A stretch of 64,000 bases of DNA from Candidatus Enterovibrio escicola (GTDB lineage: Bacteria > Pseudomonadota > Gammaproteobacteria > Enterobacterales > Vibrionaceae): contig NZ_NBYY01000002.1 in the NCBI RefSeq assembly GCF_002464935.1, positions 1 to 64,000 on the forward strand, read 5' to 3'. Both the position numbers and the translations under genes were made by a program. Below the pieces are notes generated by a model. The model was not told where the DNA came from and searched no databases. It was given only the letters and a program-made list of their open reading frames with translations. Positions 1-10,545 of this stretch are shown here, piece by piece (within the stretch, counting starts at the first letter, position 1; every line of letters begins with the position of its first letter).

Positions 1-413
1 GCATTATCTCAATCAAAGTGACGACGACTAACATGGATGATAGAAATCCTGTATCAAAATGGCTAACGAGCTTTGAGGGGATTTATACGGAGATAAAGGT
101 TATATTTCTAGTCCATTGGAGCGGGAGCTCGCAGACAAGGGAGTGACACTAATAACGGGTGTGAAAAAGAATATGAAACCCAAAGTAATGAAATTTTGGA
201 GCCGCCTGATGCTCCGGAAACGATTTATTATTGAAACCCTTTTTGACCAACTAAAAAACATATCTACATCAAGCATTCTCGGCACCGTAATTGTATCAGC
301 TTTATGGTCAATTTGCTGGTGGGGGATCCTCGCGTATGCATCCCAATCAAAGAAGCCGAGTATCAAGATGACTCGGCTTGATAAGCAAGTACTGATACAG
401 ATCTGAGATTAAT
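1..413 (+). mobile_element. IS982-family element, 3' part (pseudogene)
   Basis: The C-terminal half of an IS982-type DDE transposase. The recognisable stretch LADKGVTLITGVKKNMKPK is followed by the end of the protein ([13 protein letters not shown]) and the right terminus, whose consensus in this window is TTATGCAGATCTGAGGTTA. A one-base loss near 55-60 and a stop in the GELWG region break the frame, and the left part lies outside the window. Many other copies in the window allow reliable recognition. Confidence 0.85.
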
Positions 414-510
414 TTATTCATGCTGAAGTCCTTCTTTGCCTGATGATTTGATTTAAACGATTCAGATCGTAACTTGGGGATTTAGTTCATTTCTGAAGTA
501 GAGATAATAT
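414..510 (-). mobile_element. IS982 left-end remnant
   Basis: Read on the minus strand this is the left terminal region of the IS982 element: the GAAATGAACTAAAT motif, the GATCTGAATCGTTT block and the start codon region of the transposase. It abuts the right end of the preceding copy, so the internal part has been lost or two copies are fused. Confidence 0.6.
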
Positions 511-530
511 TTAGTTAGTACGTACTATAA

Positions 531-1069
531 GGCCTGATTAAATCAGGCCTATAACGCACTGATCTTAATCTTTTTTACAGTCTTAATTTATCTGCTGGCG
601 AATAGGCATAGAGAGTCTTATAACCTTGTTCATTGCTTTCATATTTGCCAGCACCCCACTAATTTTAGCATTGTAATTATGAAAAGTAAGTTTAGGGTTG
701 AGCAACTGTTTATAGCGAAACATTGCTGTCTCTGCTAATGAGCGTTTGTGATAATCCATGTCCTTATTTCCACTCTGCCAGTTTGTCTTCTTTTAAAGCC
801 TTTACAGCTTCATTTCTAGTATGCCCTTCCTCCCAGTACCCCGCATTGCTTCAAGGTGGAATACTGGGCGTTATTCCTTTGTTCTTCAGTACGTGGTAAC
901 ATGCTTTTGTGTCAATAGGATCCATTAGCACTGACTTGCTGTATCTTTCGTCGTAATGGATTAAGCAATATAGGTAAAACCTCATTCATTACCCACAGAA
1001 ACTAGGCTAACTTCTGAAAGAATAACTTCATGAGTATGCGATTAGTTCAGATATTTGGGAAACAACGCC
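531..1069 (-). mobile_element. IS5-family (IS903 group) remnant with internal deletion
   Basis: Both ends of an IS5-type element are present: the right end (TTGATTAAATCAGGCCTAT type) near 531 and the left end (minus strand GGCGTTGTTTCCCAAATATC) finishing at 1069. The coding part still encodes fragments such as the AMFRYKQLL and NYNA regions of the transposase seen in other copies. At about 540 bp it is half the length of a full copy (about 1050 bp), so the middle is deleted. Confidence 0.75.
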
Positions 1070-1100
1070 CGTACGAGCTCTACTCAGGATTCCAATGGTT

Positions 1101-1475
1101 TTAAACCAATGGATGAATGAAAGATCGTTTGATATGTCTTGTATCTTGTACTCTTGCGAGTATTCGCTGATAAATCTTGAATAATTGCAGGGCAATGGGC
1201 ACTGTTTTACTATCCTTTTTTAGCTCTCGGTAAACTGAGGAACGATGGTGCTTGATTGTCTTTGTAATATCTGAGATTGGAATTTCTCGTTCCAAGACGG
1301 TTACAATGTGGTATCTTTTACCCGCTGCCAACTGCTGATAATTCATGGTAGTACGGGCTTGTTTCTTGAGCGGGAATGACGTACCCTTTTCGGAAGTTGG
1401 CTTCCTCCTTAATTGCCCCAGACTATGAGTCTTGCAGTTATTCTCTAAATTCAGGATCAATCCCCACCCTTAATT
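1101..1475 (-). pseudogene. IS30-family transposase, N-terminal fragment
   Basis: The frame starting at the ATG near 1345 reads MNYQQLAAGKRYHIVTVLE, then ISDITKTIKHHRSSVYRELK. This is the N-terminal helix-turn-helix of IS30-type transposases. The catalytic DDE domain is missing. The sequence upstream of the ATG is shared with the remnants at 17578-17665 and 34936-35095, so it belongs to the same IS30 element. Confidence 0.75.
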
Positions 1476-1639
1476 TGACCGCTCTCCTGTCAACTAAGTG
1501 TTAGAGTTCGAACGAAATAGAGAGTGTTTAGTGATTTATGTAGGGTTCAAACTGTGACGCTTTAGCTACTTTTATGGTAACCTAATCTGTCTTTCTACGT
1601 AGTGTCTTTGACGTACTTAACCTGAGGAATATTGGCTTC

Positions 1640-4261
1640 ATGAGCGATCTTGCCAAAGAGATCACACCCGTTAACATTGAAGATGAGTTGAAAAACTCAT
1701 ATTTAGACTATGCGATGTCAGTCATCGTGGGTCGAGCACTTCCGGACGTGCGTGACGGTTTGAAACCAGTACACCGTCGCGTTCTTTTCGCGATGGATGT
1801 ATTGGGAAATGACTGGAACAAAGCCTACAAAAAATCTGCACGGGTTGTCGGTGATGTAATTGGTAAATACCACCCACACGGTGACAGCGCTGTCTATGAC
1901 ACCATTGTCCGTATGGCACAGCCTTTCTCTCTGCGTTACATGCTGGTTGATGGACAAGGAAATTTTGGCTCAATTGATGGTGATTCTGCAGCCGCAATGC
2001 GTTATACCGAAGTTAGGATGTCTAAAATTGCCCACGAATTACTGGCCGATCTGGATAAGGAAACTGTTAATTTTTCACCAAACTATGATGGTACAGAGCA
2101 AATCCCAGAGGTGATGCCAACCCGTGTACCAAACCTGCTAATCAATGGTTCGGCAGGTATCGCCGTGGGTATGGCAACCAATATTCCTCCACACAACTTA
2201 ACTGAAGTAGTCAGTGGTTGTTTGGCCTATATCGAGAATGAAAACATCAGTATTGCAGAGTTGATGATTCACATTCCAGGTCCAGATTTTCCGACATCTG
2301 CTACTATTAATGGCCATAAAGGCATCGAAGATGCATATCTTACGGGTCGTGGTAAGATCTATCTACGTTCTAAAGCAGAGATTGAAACAGACAAGAACGG
2401 CAGAGAAACAATCGTTGTTTCTGAAATTCCTTATCAGGTTAATAAAGCCCGTTTAATCGAAAAAATTGCGGAGTTGGTTAAAGATAAGAAGATAGAAGGT
2501 ATCAGTGCGTTGCGTGATGAGTCAGATAAAGACGGCATGCGTATCGTTATCGAATGTAAGCGTGATGCAGTAGGTGAGATTATTCTCAACAACCTTTACA
2601 CACAAACTCAAATGCAAAACTCTTTTGGCATCAACATGGTTGCGTTGGATAACAACGAACCACGCTTGTTCAATCTTAAGGATATGCTGGGCTGCTTCAT
2701 TAATCACAGACGTGAAGTCGTAACACGCCGTACTATTTACGAACTACGCAAAGCACGTGAACGTGCCCATATTTTGGAAAGTTTGGCAATGGCGCTGATC
2801 AACATAGATGCAGTCATCGAAATAGTGCGTGCAGCACAAAATCCAGCGATCGCTCGAGAACAGCTATTACGATGTGGATGGGATTTTAACTCTTTGGCCA
2901 CAATGCTTGGAACAGACTTGGATGCTTCGCGTTTAGCGTGGTTGGGAAAAGAGTTTGGTGTTCGTAATGGTAGGTACTATCTGACTGAGCAACAAGCACA
3001 AGCCATTTTAGATTTACGTTTACACAGACTTACTGGACTTGAGCACGAAAGGATTGTCGAAGAGTACAAAGTACTTCTGTCGCTAATCGGTGAACTAGTT
3101 TTTATCCTGTCTGATCCAGATCAGTTGATGAAAGTGATCCGTGAAGAGCTCGAAGTAATTCGAGATACCTACGGTGATCAACGCCGTACCCGAATCACTG
3201 CGGCAACTGCAGATATAGATATCGAGGATTTAATTAACCAGGAAGATGTGGTTGTTACACTTTCACACGAAGGCTATGTAAAATATCAACCACTGACTGA
3301 TTACGAAGCGCAGCGTCGTGGTGGTAGAGGTAAAAGTGCAACACGCATGAAGGAACAAGACTTCATTGAGAGGCTGCTTGTGGCTAATACTCACGATACG
3401 ATATTATGTTTTTCCAGCCGTGGGCGTATGTACTGGATAAAAGTATATCAACTCCCACTAGCATCTCGTACGGCTCGTGGTAAACCTATTGTAAACCTGA
3501 TGCCCCTTGAGAAAGGGGAGAGAATTACTGCGATTCTACCAGTGAAAAAATACGCAAAAGATAAGTTTGTCTTCATGGCAACCGCCGATGGTACAGTGAA
3601 AAAAACTCCCCTGACGGATTTTAGTCGTCCTCGTAGTGCGGGCGTCATTGCTGTTAACCTGCGTGAAGGTGATTCGTTGATTGGTGTTGATATCACGGAT
3701 GGCACGCGTGATATCATGCTATTTTCTTCTTTCGGTAAGGTAGTTCGATTCTACGAAAATCCTGTTTTTGATGGAGAAGGTAATACGAAAGGTGGCGTAC
3801 GTGGCATGGGTCGTACTGCCGCGGGTGTACGCGGTATTAAACTGGCTAAAAGCGATAAAGTAGTTTCATTGATAGTACCTCATACTGATGGCGATATTCT
3901 TACAGTCACAGTAAATGGCTACGGTAAACGTACACAGCTTGTTGAATACCCAGCTAAGAGTCGTGCCACACAAGGTGTTGTATCAATTAAGGTGTCTACG
4001 CGAAATGGGTCTGTCGTGGGTGCAGTTCAAGTAGCAGATGGTGATGAATTTATGATGATTACAAACGGTGGTACTCTAGTTCGTACACGTGCCGTTGAAG
4101 TAAGCCAAATCGGCCGTAATACACAAGGTGTTACGCTGATTCGTACAACCAAAAAAGAAATAGTTGTAGGGTTACAACGCATTGAAGAGCCAGAAGAATA
4201 TGAACTGACTGATATTGAGGAAGGTGGCGTCTCAAAACAACTGAAGAATAATTTCTTCTAG
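1640..4261 (+). CDS. gyrA: DNA gyrase subunit A
   Basis: GyrA is the DNA-cleaving and rejoining subunit of DNA gyrase (A2B2), which introduces negative supercoils. At 873 aa it matches the E. coli protein (875 aa) and aligns without gaps over the first part. The catalytic Tyr122 lies in [10 protein letters not shown]. The quinolone-determining residues Ser83 and Asp87 (GDSAVYD) are wild type. The GyrA box QRRGGRG, needed to wrap DNA, is at about residue 558. The C-terminal beta-pinwheel carries an extra roughly ten residues ([10 protein letters not shown]) compared with E. coli. The strongly acidic tail is short and ends in KNNFF. The ATG at 1640 follows a GAGGAAT ribosome-binding site. Upstream is IS debris; downstream is a 456-bp gap before serC. 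Confidence 0.98.
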   Translation: MSDLAKEITPVNIEDELKNSYLDYAMSVIVGRALPDVRDGLKPVHRRVLFAMDVLGNDWNKAYKKSARVVGDVIGKYHPHGDSAVYDTIVRMAQPFSLRYMLVDGQGNFGSIDGDSAAAMRYTEVRMSKIAHELLADLDKETVNFSPNYDGTEQIPEVMPTRVPNLLINGSAGIAVGMATNIPPHNLTEVVSGCLAYIENENISIAELMIHIPGPDFPTSATINGHKGIEDAYLTGRGKIYLRSKAEIETDKNGRETIVVSEIPYQVNKARLIEKIAELVKDKKIEGISALRDESDKDGMRIVIECKRDAVGEIILNNLYTQTQMQNSFGINMVALDNNEPRLFNLKDMLGCFINHRREVVTRRTIYELRKARERAHILESLAMALINIDAVIEIVRAAQNPAIAREQLLRCGWDFNSLATMLGTDLDASRLAWLGKEFGVRNGRYYLTEQQAQAILDLRLHRLTGLEHERIVEEYKVLLSLIGELVFILSDPDQLMKVIREELEVIRDTYGDQRRTRITAATADIDIEDLINQEDVVVTLSHEGYVKYQPLTDYEAQRRGGRGKSATRMKEQDFIERLLVANTHDTILCFSSRGRMYWIKVYQLPLASRTARGKPIVNLMPLEKGERITAILPVKKYAKDKFVFMATADGTVKKTPLTDFSRPRSAGVIAVNLREGDSLIGVDITDGTRDIMLFSSFGKVVRFYENPVFDGEGNTKGGVRGMGRTAAGVRGIKLAKSDKVVSLIVPHTDGDILTVTVNGYGKRTQLVEYPAKSRATQGVVSIKVSTRNGSVVGAVQVADGDEFMMITNGGTLVRTRAVEVSQIGRNTQGVTLIRTTKKEIVVGLQRIEEPEEYELTDIEEGGVSKQLKNNFF

Positions 4262-4309
4262 TTTCCATAACATCTTATATATCCAAAGAACTGGAAATGA
4301 CAGGTTTCA

Positions 4310-4510
4310 GGTAACTTTACCGATGTCATGACCAGAGTATCCTTTTGATCGGGATAGTTACCCCGATTAAAAATGGGAAACTCCAATCGTTAACCTTGCC
4401 CTACAGGAGGTTATCAGTGCGCATATTTCGTCATTAAATTCCCATGAAATAGATTAATTATGCCCATGAGAATTTACCGCAAACTGAACGCACTGATAAC
4501 CTATTAAATC
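4310..4510. repeat. Diverged about 200-bp repeat, copy 1, with hairpins
   Basis: This segment is similar to 51827-52025, sharing GATGTCATGA-CA--GTATCC at the start and CC-ATGAGAATTT--CGC-AACTG near the end. It contains a short stem TAACCT/AGGTTA around a CCCTACAG loop (about 4390-4414). A separate 14-bp inverted repeat AGGTTATCAGTGCG/CGCACTGATAACCT (about 4407-4502) has about 70 nt between its arms. A third stem ATCGGG/CCCGAT lies near 4348-4368. No coding frame is visible. It could be a decayed mobile element or a structured RNA. Confidence 0.5.
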
Positions 4511-4547
4511 AAGTGTCTTCAGGTTTCTTGGGTATCAGAATATAATA

Positions 4548-4575
4548 TTGACTGCATCTTTTACTTTTCGATAAC
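4548..4575 (+). promoter_or_regulatory. Candidate sigma-70 promoter for serC
   Basis: TTGACT (4548-4553) and GATAAC (4570-4575) are separated by 16 bp, about 140 bp before the serC start. The -35 is good and the -10 is only a partial match. A second possible -10 (TATAAT) overlaps at 4541-4546. Confidence 0.35.
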
Positions 4576-4717
4576 GTTGATAACTGATGGAAAATAAACG
4601 GTTTCACTCTAAGTTTCTTATCTCTACATGAAAGTGCACAAGCTTGATATAAAGATAGTTTTAAAATCTCTGAAATCGCTACAACTTCACGATTAAACGC
4701 AGGAGCGTTCAACAATC

Positions 4718-5800
4718 ATGGGAAAAGTATATAACTTCTCAGCTGGTCCAGCGATGCTACCACAAGTGGTGTTAGTAAACGCTCAATCAGAGTTGATTAA
4801 TTGGAATTATACGGGCTCTTCCGTCATGGAAATTTCACATCGAAGTGACGCGTTCGTAGCGGTCGTAGAAGAGGCAGATAAAAACCTCCGAGAATTGCTT
4901 TCTATCACAGAGAACTACCATATTTTGTATTGTCAGGGGGGTGCTAGAGCCCAGTTTGCAGCAGTGCCCATGAACCTTTTGGGTAGTAATTCCATTCCAG
5001 ATTATGTAGATGCAGGTTTCTGGGCAAATAGTGCTGTGAACGAAGCTAGGAAATACTGTACACCTCATGTGATCAATGTGCTGATGGATATTGATGGCAA
5101 ACGTGCAGTGATTCCCACAAAAGACTGGAAATTAAGTTCTGATATAGCATATGTCCATTTTTGCCCAAATGAGACCATTGACGGGATTGAAATTCGTGAT
5201 TTACCTGAAACTAATAGGCCTATCGTTGCGGACATGTCTTCCACTATCCTATCACGTCCCATCGATGTCTCTAAGTACGGAATTATTTATGCAAGTGCTC
5301 AGAAAAACATTGGTCCAGCGGGCATAACATTGGTTATCGTACGGGACGATTTGCTAGGTATCGCGAAAGAATTTTTACCTAACGTTTTGAATTATCATAC
5401 TTTGGTTAAAACAAAATCCATGTTTAATACGCCTCCGACGTTTAGTTGGTACTTAGCAGGTGAAGTCTATAAATGGCTCTTAGCGGAAGGTGGCCTTGAA
5501 ACGATGAAAATAAAAAATGAAGAAAAGGCAGCATTGATTTATAATCATATTGATAAATCGAATTTATATGTTAACAAAATTCATCCCGAAAATCGTTCGC
5601 TAATGAATGTACCATTCCAGTTAACAAACGAAAAATTAGATTATATTTTCTTAGCGGAAGCAGAGGCACAAGGAATGGTCGCGCTTAAGGGACACCGTGA
5701 GGTAGGGGGTATGCGTGCGTCAATCTACAATGCAATGCCACTGGCTGGTGTACAGTTATTGGTTGAGTTTATGAAGGAATTTGAATTAAGGCATATTTAA
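4718..5800 (+). CDS. serC: Phosphoserine aminotransferase
   Basis: SerC is a PLP-dependent class V aminotransferase. It converts 3-phosphohydroxypyruvate to phosphoserine in serine synthesis and acts in pyridoxal phosphate synthesis. It has 360 aa, the usual length. The N-terminus [12 protein letters not shown] is the family signature. The PLP lysine is Lys196 in [12 protein letters not shown], and CQGGARAQF binds cofactor phosphate. The ATG follows the GCAGGAGCG ribosome-binding site. In most gammaproteobacteria aroA follows directly. Here an IS5 end starts two bases after the stop codon and aroA is about 14 kb away, so serC must end its own transcript or read into IS debris. Confidence 0.97.
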   Translation: MGKVYNFSAGPAMLPQVVLVNAQSELINWNYTGSSVMEISHRSDAFVAVVEEADKNLRELLSITENYHILYCQGGARAQFAAVPMNLLGSNSIPDYVDAGFWANSAVNEARKYCTPHVINVLMDIDGKRAVIPTKDWKLSSDIAYVHFCPNETIDGIEIRDLPETNRPIVADMSSTILSRPIDVSKYGIIYASAQKNIGPAGITLVIVRDDLLGIAKEFLPNVLNYHTLVKTKSMFNTPPTFSWYLAGEVYKWLLAEGGLETMKIKNEEKAALIYNHIDKSNLYVNKIHPENRSLMNVPFQLTNEKLDYIFLAEAEAQGMVALKGHREVGGMRASIYNAMPLAGVQLLVEFMKEFELRHI

Positions 5801-5801
5801 T

Positions 5802-5953
5802 GGTTTTGTTAATTAAATCCGGCCTATAATTCACTGATCCCAACCTTTTTTACAGTCTTAATTTGTCTGCTGGCAAACAGGAATACCCAGTCTTATAACT
5901 TTGTTCACCGCTTTCACCTTTGCCAGCGCTTCACTAACTTGAGCATGGTAATT
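5802..5953 (-). mobile_element. IS5-family 3' fragment
   Basis: On the minus strand this is the last about 150 bp of the IS5-type element: the end of the transposase (NYHAQVSEALAKVKAVNKV) and its right terminus, beginning just after the serC stop. It is cut by the left end of an IS982 copy at the sequence GGTAATTA, the same junction as at 19354, 40306 and 56490. Confidence 0.8.
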
Positions 5954-6277
5954 AACCTGAGCTGCGCATAAGAAATGAACTAAATACCAAAGTCGCGATC
6001 TGATCGTTTGAAGAAAAACTATTGACTGCATAAGGACTTGGCATGAATAACTTAGAGGCAGTTTGCGTCTATGTCGACGACTTCTGCTAAACTTTCCTTC
6101 CTGAATGGAAAAAACACCTAATTTTTCCGATGTCAAACAAAGAAACAAACCTTCTCGCCTCTCAGTTAGCGAAGTGATGACGCTAGTGATAACTTTTCAT
6201 CGATCGGGGTACCGAGACTTTAAAACTTATTATATCCACTTTGTTTGTCGCTACCTTACCAACGAATTTCCTAAATT
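5954..6277 (+). mobile_element. IS982 5' fragment, one arm of an inverted repeat
   Basis: It begins with the left terminus AACCTGAGCTGCGCATAAG and encodes the N-terminal transposase part (SRLSVSEVMTLVITFHRSG). It stops where an opposite-facing IS982 right end begins. Over about 290 bp it is almost identical (one difference seen) to the reverse complement of the 5' part of the next copy, ending at 7253. Confidence 0.85.
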
Positions 6278-7253
6278 AACCTCAGATCTGCATAAGCGCT
6301 TGCTTATCAAACCTAGTCATCTTGATACTTGGCTTTTTTGGTTGAAATGAATACACGATAAGCCCAGACAGTAAGTTGACCATAAAGCTGATAAAACTAC
6401 GGTACCGAGAATGCTCAATTTGGGATATATTTTTTAGTTGGTTAAAAATGGTTTAAATAATAAATTATTTTCGGAGCATCAGGCAGTTCCAAAGTTTCAT
6501 CACTTTGGATTTCATATTTTTTACACCCGTTATCAGTGTCACTCTCTTAATCTGCAAGTTCCGGCTCTAATGGACCAGAGATATAACCTTTATCGCCGTA
6601 TAAACACCCCAAAGATCGTCAACCATTTCCGACACAGGCTTTCTATCATCCACGTTAGCAGTCATCACTTTAACTGAGATAATACCACCTTGGTCATTGA
6701 TAATAAGGTGTAATTTTAAACCGTAGAACCACCCTATCGTTCCTTTTCCTCGCTTCTCTGTACCTTTAAAAACCTGATGTCTGAGAATGCGTAGGTTGTG
6801 ATAAACCTGTAGCTTAGACAAATCAACGAAGGCAATCCCTGTCGGCCTTGCCTTACGGTGAGTGAAGTAAAAGCAAAGCGGAACCAAAACACACCTTGCA
6901 TGAGCTTGAGCATTCTCGTGTAGCTGCATAATTCAGGAAATTCATTGATGGGAGAGCAGTAAACAAAGTGGATATAATAAGTTTTAAAGTCTCGGTACCC
7001 CGATCGATGAAAAGTTATCACTAGCGTCATCACTTCGCTAACTGAGAGGCGAGAAGGTTTGTTTCTTTGTTTGACATCGGAAAAATTAGGTGTTTTTTCC
7101 ATTCAGGAAGGAAAGTTTAGCAGAAGTCGTCGACATAAACGCAAACTGCCTCTAAGTTATTCATGCCAAGTCCTTATGCAGTCAATAGTTTTTCTTCAAA
7201 CGATCAGATCGCGACTTTGGTATTTAGTTCATTTCTTATGCGCAGCTCAGGTT
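6278..7253 (-). mobile_element. IS982-family element, full length but broken
   Basis: Right terminus AACCTCAGATCTGCATAAG at 6278 and left terminus at 7253, about 976 bp, the full length of the element. The transposase is split into several frames (stops and frameshifts in the CSYTRMLKLMQ and GLEKRGKG regions), so it cannot make an intact enzyme. Its 5' third mirrors 5954-6277. Confidence 0.88.
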
Positions 7254-7429
7254 AATTAAAGCAGTGGCATCGAAATTGATAGCGAATGTCATCCAAGCAA
7301 CAATTAATTTACTAATTCTATAGAAAAAGTATGTCCATACGATTACGGAAAATAATGGTCTAAAGTCTGCTCATCATGAAAAGAGATCAAAAGCTTTAGA
7401 TTTTAGAATTCACTTTACTCTCACTTACT

Positions 7430-7660
7430 CTTCATAGGATCCATGGTAAATGAAAAGGCTAATGGAATTTTGAGATGGTATGTTAAAGAATGGATAAACT
7501 TTAAGAAGGGTTACGGATGAAGATACTACCTTAGCTATAAGCAAGGATCAATCATAGGTTTATGAAACGTTTAGGGTTTAAACATTCTTACCATTATTTA
7601 AAATAATAGTATTAGCAGTTTACTTGGAAAGTGTTGCACTTCAGACTTAAGTTCAGAAGT
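7430..7660 (+). pseudogene. IS30-family transposase, C-terminal fragment
   Basis: The broken frame reads NEKANGILRWYVKEW and, after stops, a GFKH stretch. This resembles the end of IS30-type transposases (the NENTNGLLRQY and LGFKTP regions). A GTGTTGCACTTCAGACTT terminus-like sequence follows. Short and decayed, so the call is moderate. Confidence 0.5.
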
Positions 7661-8339
7661 ACTTATTTTTTCAATAGAGGTTTCCAAGCATACCAAAGTT
7701 GATGCGGACTATTTTTGTTATCCGTATTGTTCATCGACTTCGCAGATAAGCACCACTGGTTATATATCAAGAGGGAATTTTATTACACCAAAGGTATACA
7801 TTTAACAATGTACTTTTTTATTTCCAACTGACAAGCCGTATATGTATATCCAATTTGGAAGATTCGTGAAAATGCCTAAAAATGATAGCGTAGGTACCCT
7901 ACTTTTTGCTAGTTTTTGTGTGTTGGCAAAACAACATTTCACGTCAACGCTAGCTATAATGATAACCAATGAAGTAAATTTTTCACACAAAACAATCCAT
8001 TGAATACATAACCATGAATTCGGATAATCACGACGTACAAAACTGGATGATTTAGACCACAAACGTTACTCGCCAGTAGCGATCAGGAAATTGTTGCATC
8101 AACAAACATTATCAACAGCTACTATTTAATGCATATTCTTGCCATAACGACTACAGACATACGTGAAGTAAATATGGAATTGATCAGGGATCAAATACTA
8201 TGATCTGTAAAAATACAGGGGTAATTAGATATTACAGAACACTTTTTCCTAACGAATATCAAGATAAATTAGCATACGAAATTTTCATATCTTCCCACTA
8301 TAAAGATGGTTCTTTTATTCCCATTGGAAAGCCATAATC
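7661..8339. other. Intergenic stretch upstream of the sensor kinase
   Basis: No convincing gene. An 86-aa minus-strand frame (7802-8062) has no recognisable motif and no good ribosome-binding site. A short stretch near 8000 (CATTGAATACATAACCATG) resembles one end of the MITE described at 62573-62720. The rest looks like non-functional AT-rich DNA plus the leader of the kinase gene. Confidence 0.4.
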
Positions 8340-10367
8340 ATGCATATGTCTCACTCCATAGCCCGCCGTTTATGCAGTACTATTATGTTGCTACTTGGGT
8401 TCTTTTTTATTGCTGTGGTGGGTATTGCCACGGTACTGGAGTTGTTCCATATTGACCGAGATATACGGAGAGAACTGAAACAAAAGGCAAATTATGCACT
8501 TGGCTTAATTGACCTAACGCTGGCATTACAGCAAAGTGCTGTATCACATACTGCAATCAATATACTGTCACTCACCAGTTGTATCAATTTTAATAACCAC
8601 CCCTCCTATGTTCAAAACGAATTGGTTAATTTATCACAAGATTCCTCAATTGATCAAGTGGTTGCTTTTGACTATTTAGGACGATTTATTTCTAGCCACA
8701 ACAACTTAAAACCTAGTTGGTACACTTCGTCTTTAGTGGAGGATATGCTAGAAGATGGTCATGGGATGATCATCTTTTCGGCCGGTTATTTCTTCATTCT
8801 GGAACCCATCAGGTACATCAATATCAATCAGGGGGGTATAATTGCTCGGATCAATATTAAATATCTGGTCAATCAAGCCCTAAAAAATATTGAGGGGTTT
8901 TACACTTTGTCGATAGATCAAAAATGGTTGTTTCCTAAAGAAGCCGGTCAGGTTACCCAAGATGTTCACGCGTTTGTTGTACCGAAAAAGACTCTCCTCC
9001 TTTCTCATTTTGATACAAGATTAAGCAGCAGTCAAAGTAGTATGGAGTATATTGATCGGATATCGCCTTGGTTAATTAGAATCAGTTTGTTTGGCCTGTT
9101 CAGTTTATTGTTGATGATAACGCCAGCACGGAAGATAGGAAAATCTCTTGTTCATCCTATTGAATCACTAATAAAAAAAGTCAATACAAGATCATATCCT
9201 ATTACTCCGTTTAATACAGGAGATGAACTTGAAGTGCTTGCGAAAGCTTTTGATGATGCCACTGACCGGTTACATGAAGCCAACAAAGAATTAATACTAT
9301 CTGAGTATCGTTCTGGACAAAACCAGTTACATTCAATTATTGATATCGTGAGGGATGGGATTATTACCATTGACAAGCATGGAACCATTGAGACATTTAA
9401 TTTGGCTGCAGAAAATATCTTTGGTTATCACGCATACGATGTGGTCGGTAATAACGTCACCATGTTGATGCCTGTATCTTACGCAAAAGATCACAATTCC
9501 TACCTCAAAAATTATATTCCATGTAATAAATCCAAAGTGATTGGTGTGGATAGGGAAGTTATCGGTAGACGTAAAGACGGCTCAGAGTTTCCGGTTTACT
9601 TGTCTGTTAGCGAAATAAATATACTGGGAAACAGAATATTTACGGGTGTCCTTCGCGAGATCCCTCAACGAAAAAGAAACGAGAAACTAAAAATCGAATT
9701 CATTTCATTGATCAGCCACGAGCTAAGAACACCACTGACATCGATACGTGGTGCGCTAGGCCTAGTGATGGGAAGATTCAACGATGAGTTATCACCAAAG
9801 TGTCAGCAGATTCTCAATATGGCACTTAGAAACTGTGATCGACTGACACTGTTGATCAACGATATTCTCGATATGGATAAATTCGAATCAGGTAAGCTAT
9901 CATACGACTTCAAGTTATCAAATCTCAACACGTTGGTGTCTAAATCCGTAGAAGATAATGAGGGATTTGCATGTATGCATGACGTCAAATTAATTTTACG
10001 ATCTTTTGTTCATGACGCAGAGATAATAGCTGATTACAATCGCCTGCAGCAAGTGATGGCAAACTTGCTATCGAATGCAATTAAGTATTCTCCTAAAGGT
10101 AGCTGTGTCACTATTAATCTGAACATGGACAGGCAATACTACAGAGTTGAGATTACAGACTGTGGCCCTGGAATTCCACCGGAATTCCATGATCGTATCT
10201 TCCAACGTTTTGCACAGGCTAATAATTCAGACACCCTCAGGGTTGGGGGTACGGGACTCGGGCTAAACATTACCAAAGCCATCATAGATAGCCATCATGG
10301 GGAGATTGGTTTTCATTCTGTTGTTGGGTCAGGTTGTACCTTTTTCTTTATTCTGCCTGTAATGTAA
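8340..10367 (+). CDS. Membrane-bound PAS sensor histidine kinase, orphan
   Basis: A 675-aa two-component sensor kinase. Domain order: transmembrane segment about 10-33; periplasmic sensor region about 35-240; second transmembrane segment about 243-263; HAMP about 264-315; PAS about 325-445, with FNLAAENIFGY and NNVTMLMP as in FixL-type PAS domains; HisKA with the phosphorylated His460 in ISHELRTPLTS; and HATPase with LLSNAIKYSP (N box), DCGPGIPP (G1) and GGTGLGLNI (G2). All catalytic motifs are present. No receiver domain is attached and no response regulator is nearby, so its partner must lie elsewhere. The FixL-like PAS suggests gas or redox sensing, but the heme ligand cannot be confirmed by eye. 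Start: ATG at 8340 or 8346 after GGAAAG. Both neighbours are IS debris. Confidence 0.92.
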   Translation: MHMSHSIARRLCSTIMLLLGFFFIAVVGIATVLELFHIDRDIRRELKQKANYALGLIDLTLALQQSAVSHTAINILSLTSCINFNNHPSYVQNELVNLSQDSSIDQVVAFDYLGRFISSHNNLKPSWYTSSLVEDMLEDGHGMIIFSAGYFFILEPIRYININQGGIIARINIKYLVNQALKNIEGFYTLSIDQKWLFPKEAGQVTQDVHAFVVPKKTLLLSHFDTRLSSSQSSMEYIDRISPWLIRISLFGLFSLLLMITPARKIGKSLVHPIESLIKKVNTRSYPITPFNTGDELEVLAKAFDDATDRLHEANKELILSEYRSGQNQLHSIIDIVRDGIITIDKHGTIETFNLAAENIFGYHAYDVVGNNVTMLMPVSYAKDHNSYLKNYIPCNKSKVIGVDREVIGRRKDGSEFPVYLSVSEINILGNRIFTGVLREIPQRKRNEKLKIEFISLISHELRTPLTSIRGALGLVMGRFNDELSPKCQQILNMALRNCDRLTLLINDILDMDKFESGKLSYDFKLSNLNTLVSKSVEDNEGFACMHDVKLILRSFVHDAEIIADYNRLQQVMANLLSNAIKYSPKGSCVTINLNMDRQYYRVEITDCGPGIPPEFHDRIFQRFAQANNSDTLRVGGTGLGLNITKAIIDSHHGEIGFHSVVGSGCTFFFILPVM

Positions 10368-10439
10368 AGCTCACATTCGTCCTGAATTTAGAAAACATAA
10401 TAGATAAAGCTTAGAGCTTGTCGTTGCTAAGGGCGTTAG

Positions 10440-10545
10440 AAAAAGATCAATTGGCGGAGTGGAAAAAGGATAGGGGTTATCATAAAGGCTGATTAGTAGA
10501 GACATCAATGTTTCTCTATAAACAGTTACTAAGCCCTAAAAAAGC
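10440..10545 (+). mobile_element. IS5-family fragment
   Basis: It encodes a short stretch related to ELAEWKKDRGYH and then YKQLLSPK, known from the C-terminal third of the IS5-type transposase in other copies. It is cut on both sides. Confidence 0.7.

Noticed and set aside
100-366. Minus-strand 88-aa frame
   Set aside because: It is the antisense shadow of the IS982 transposase; the same shadow appears opposite other IS982 copies.
7059-7259. Plus-strand frame repeated at 5858-6148 on the other strand
   Set aside because: It is the antisense frame of the IS982 5' region and recurs only because the IS982 arms are inverted repeats.
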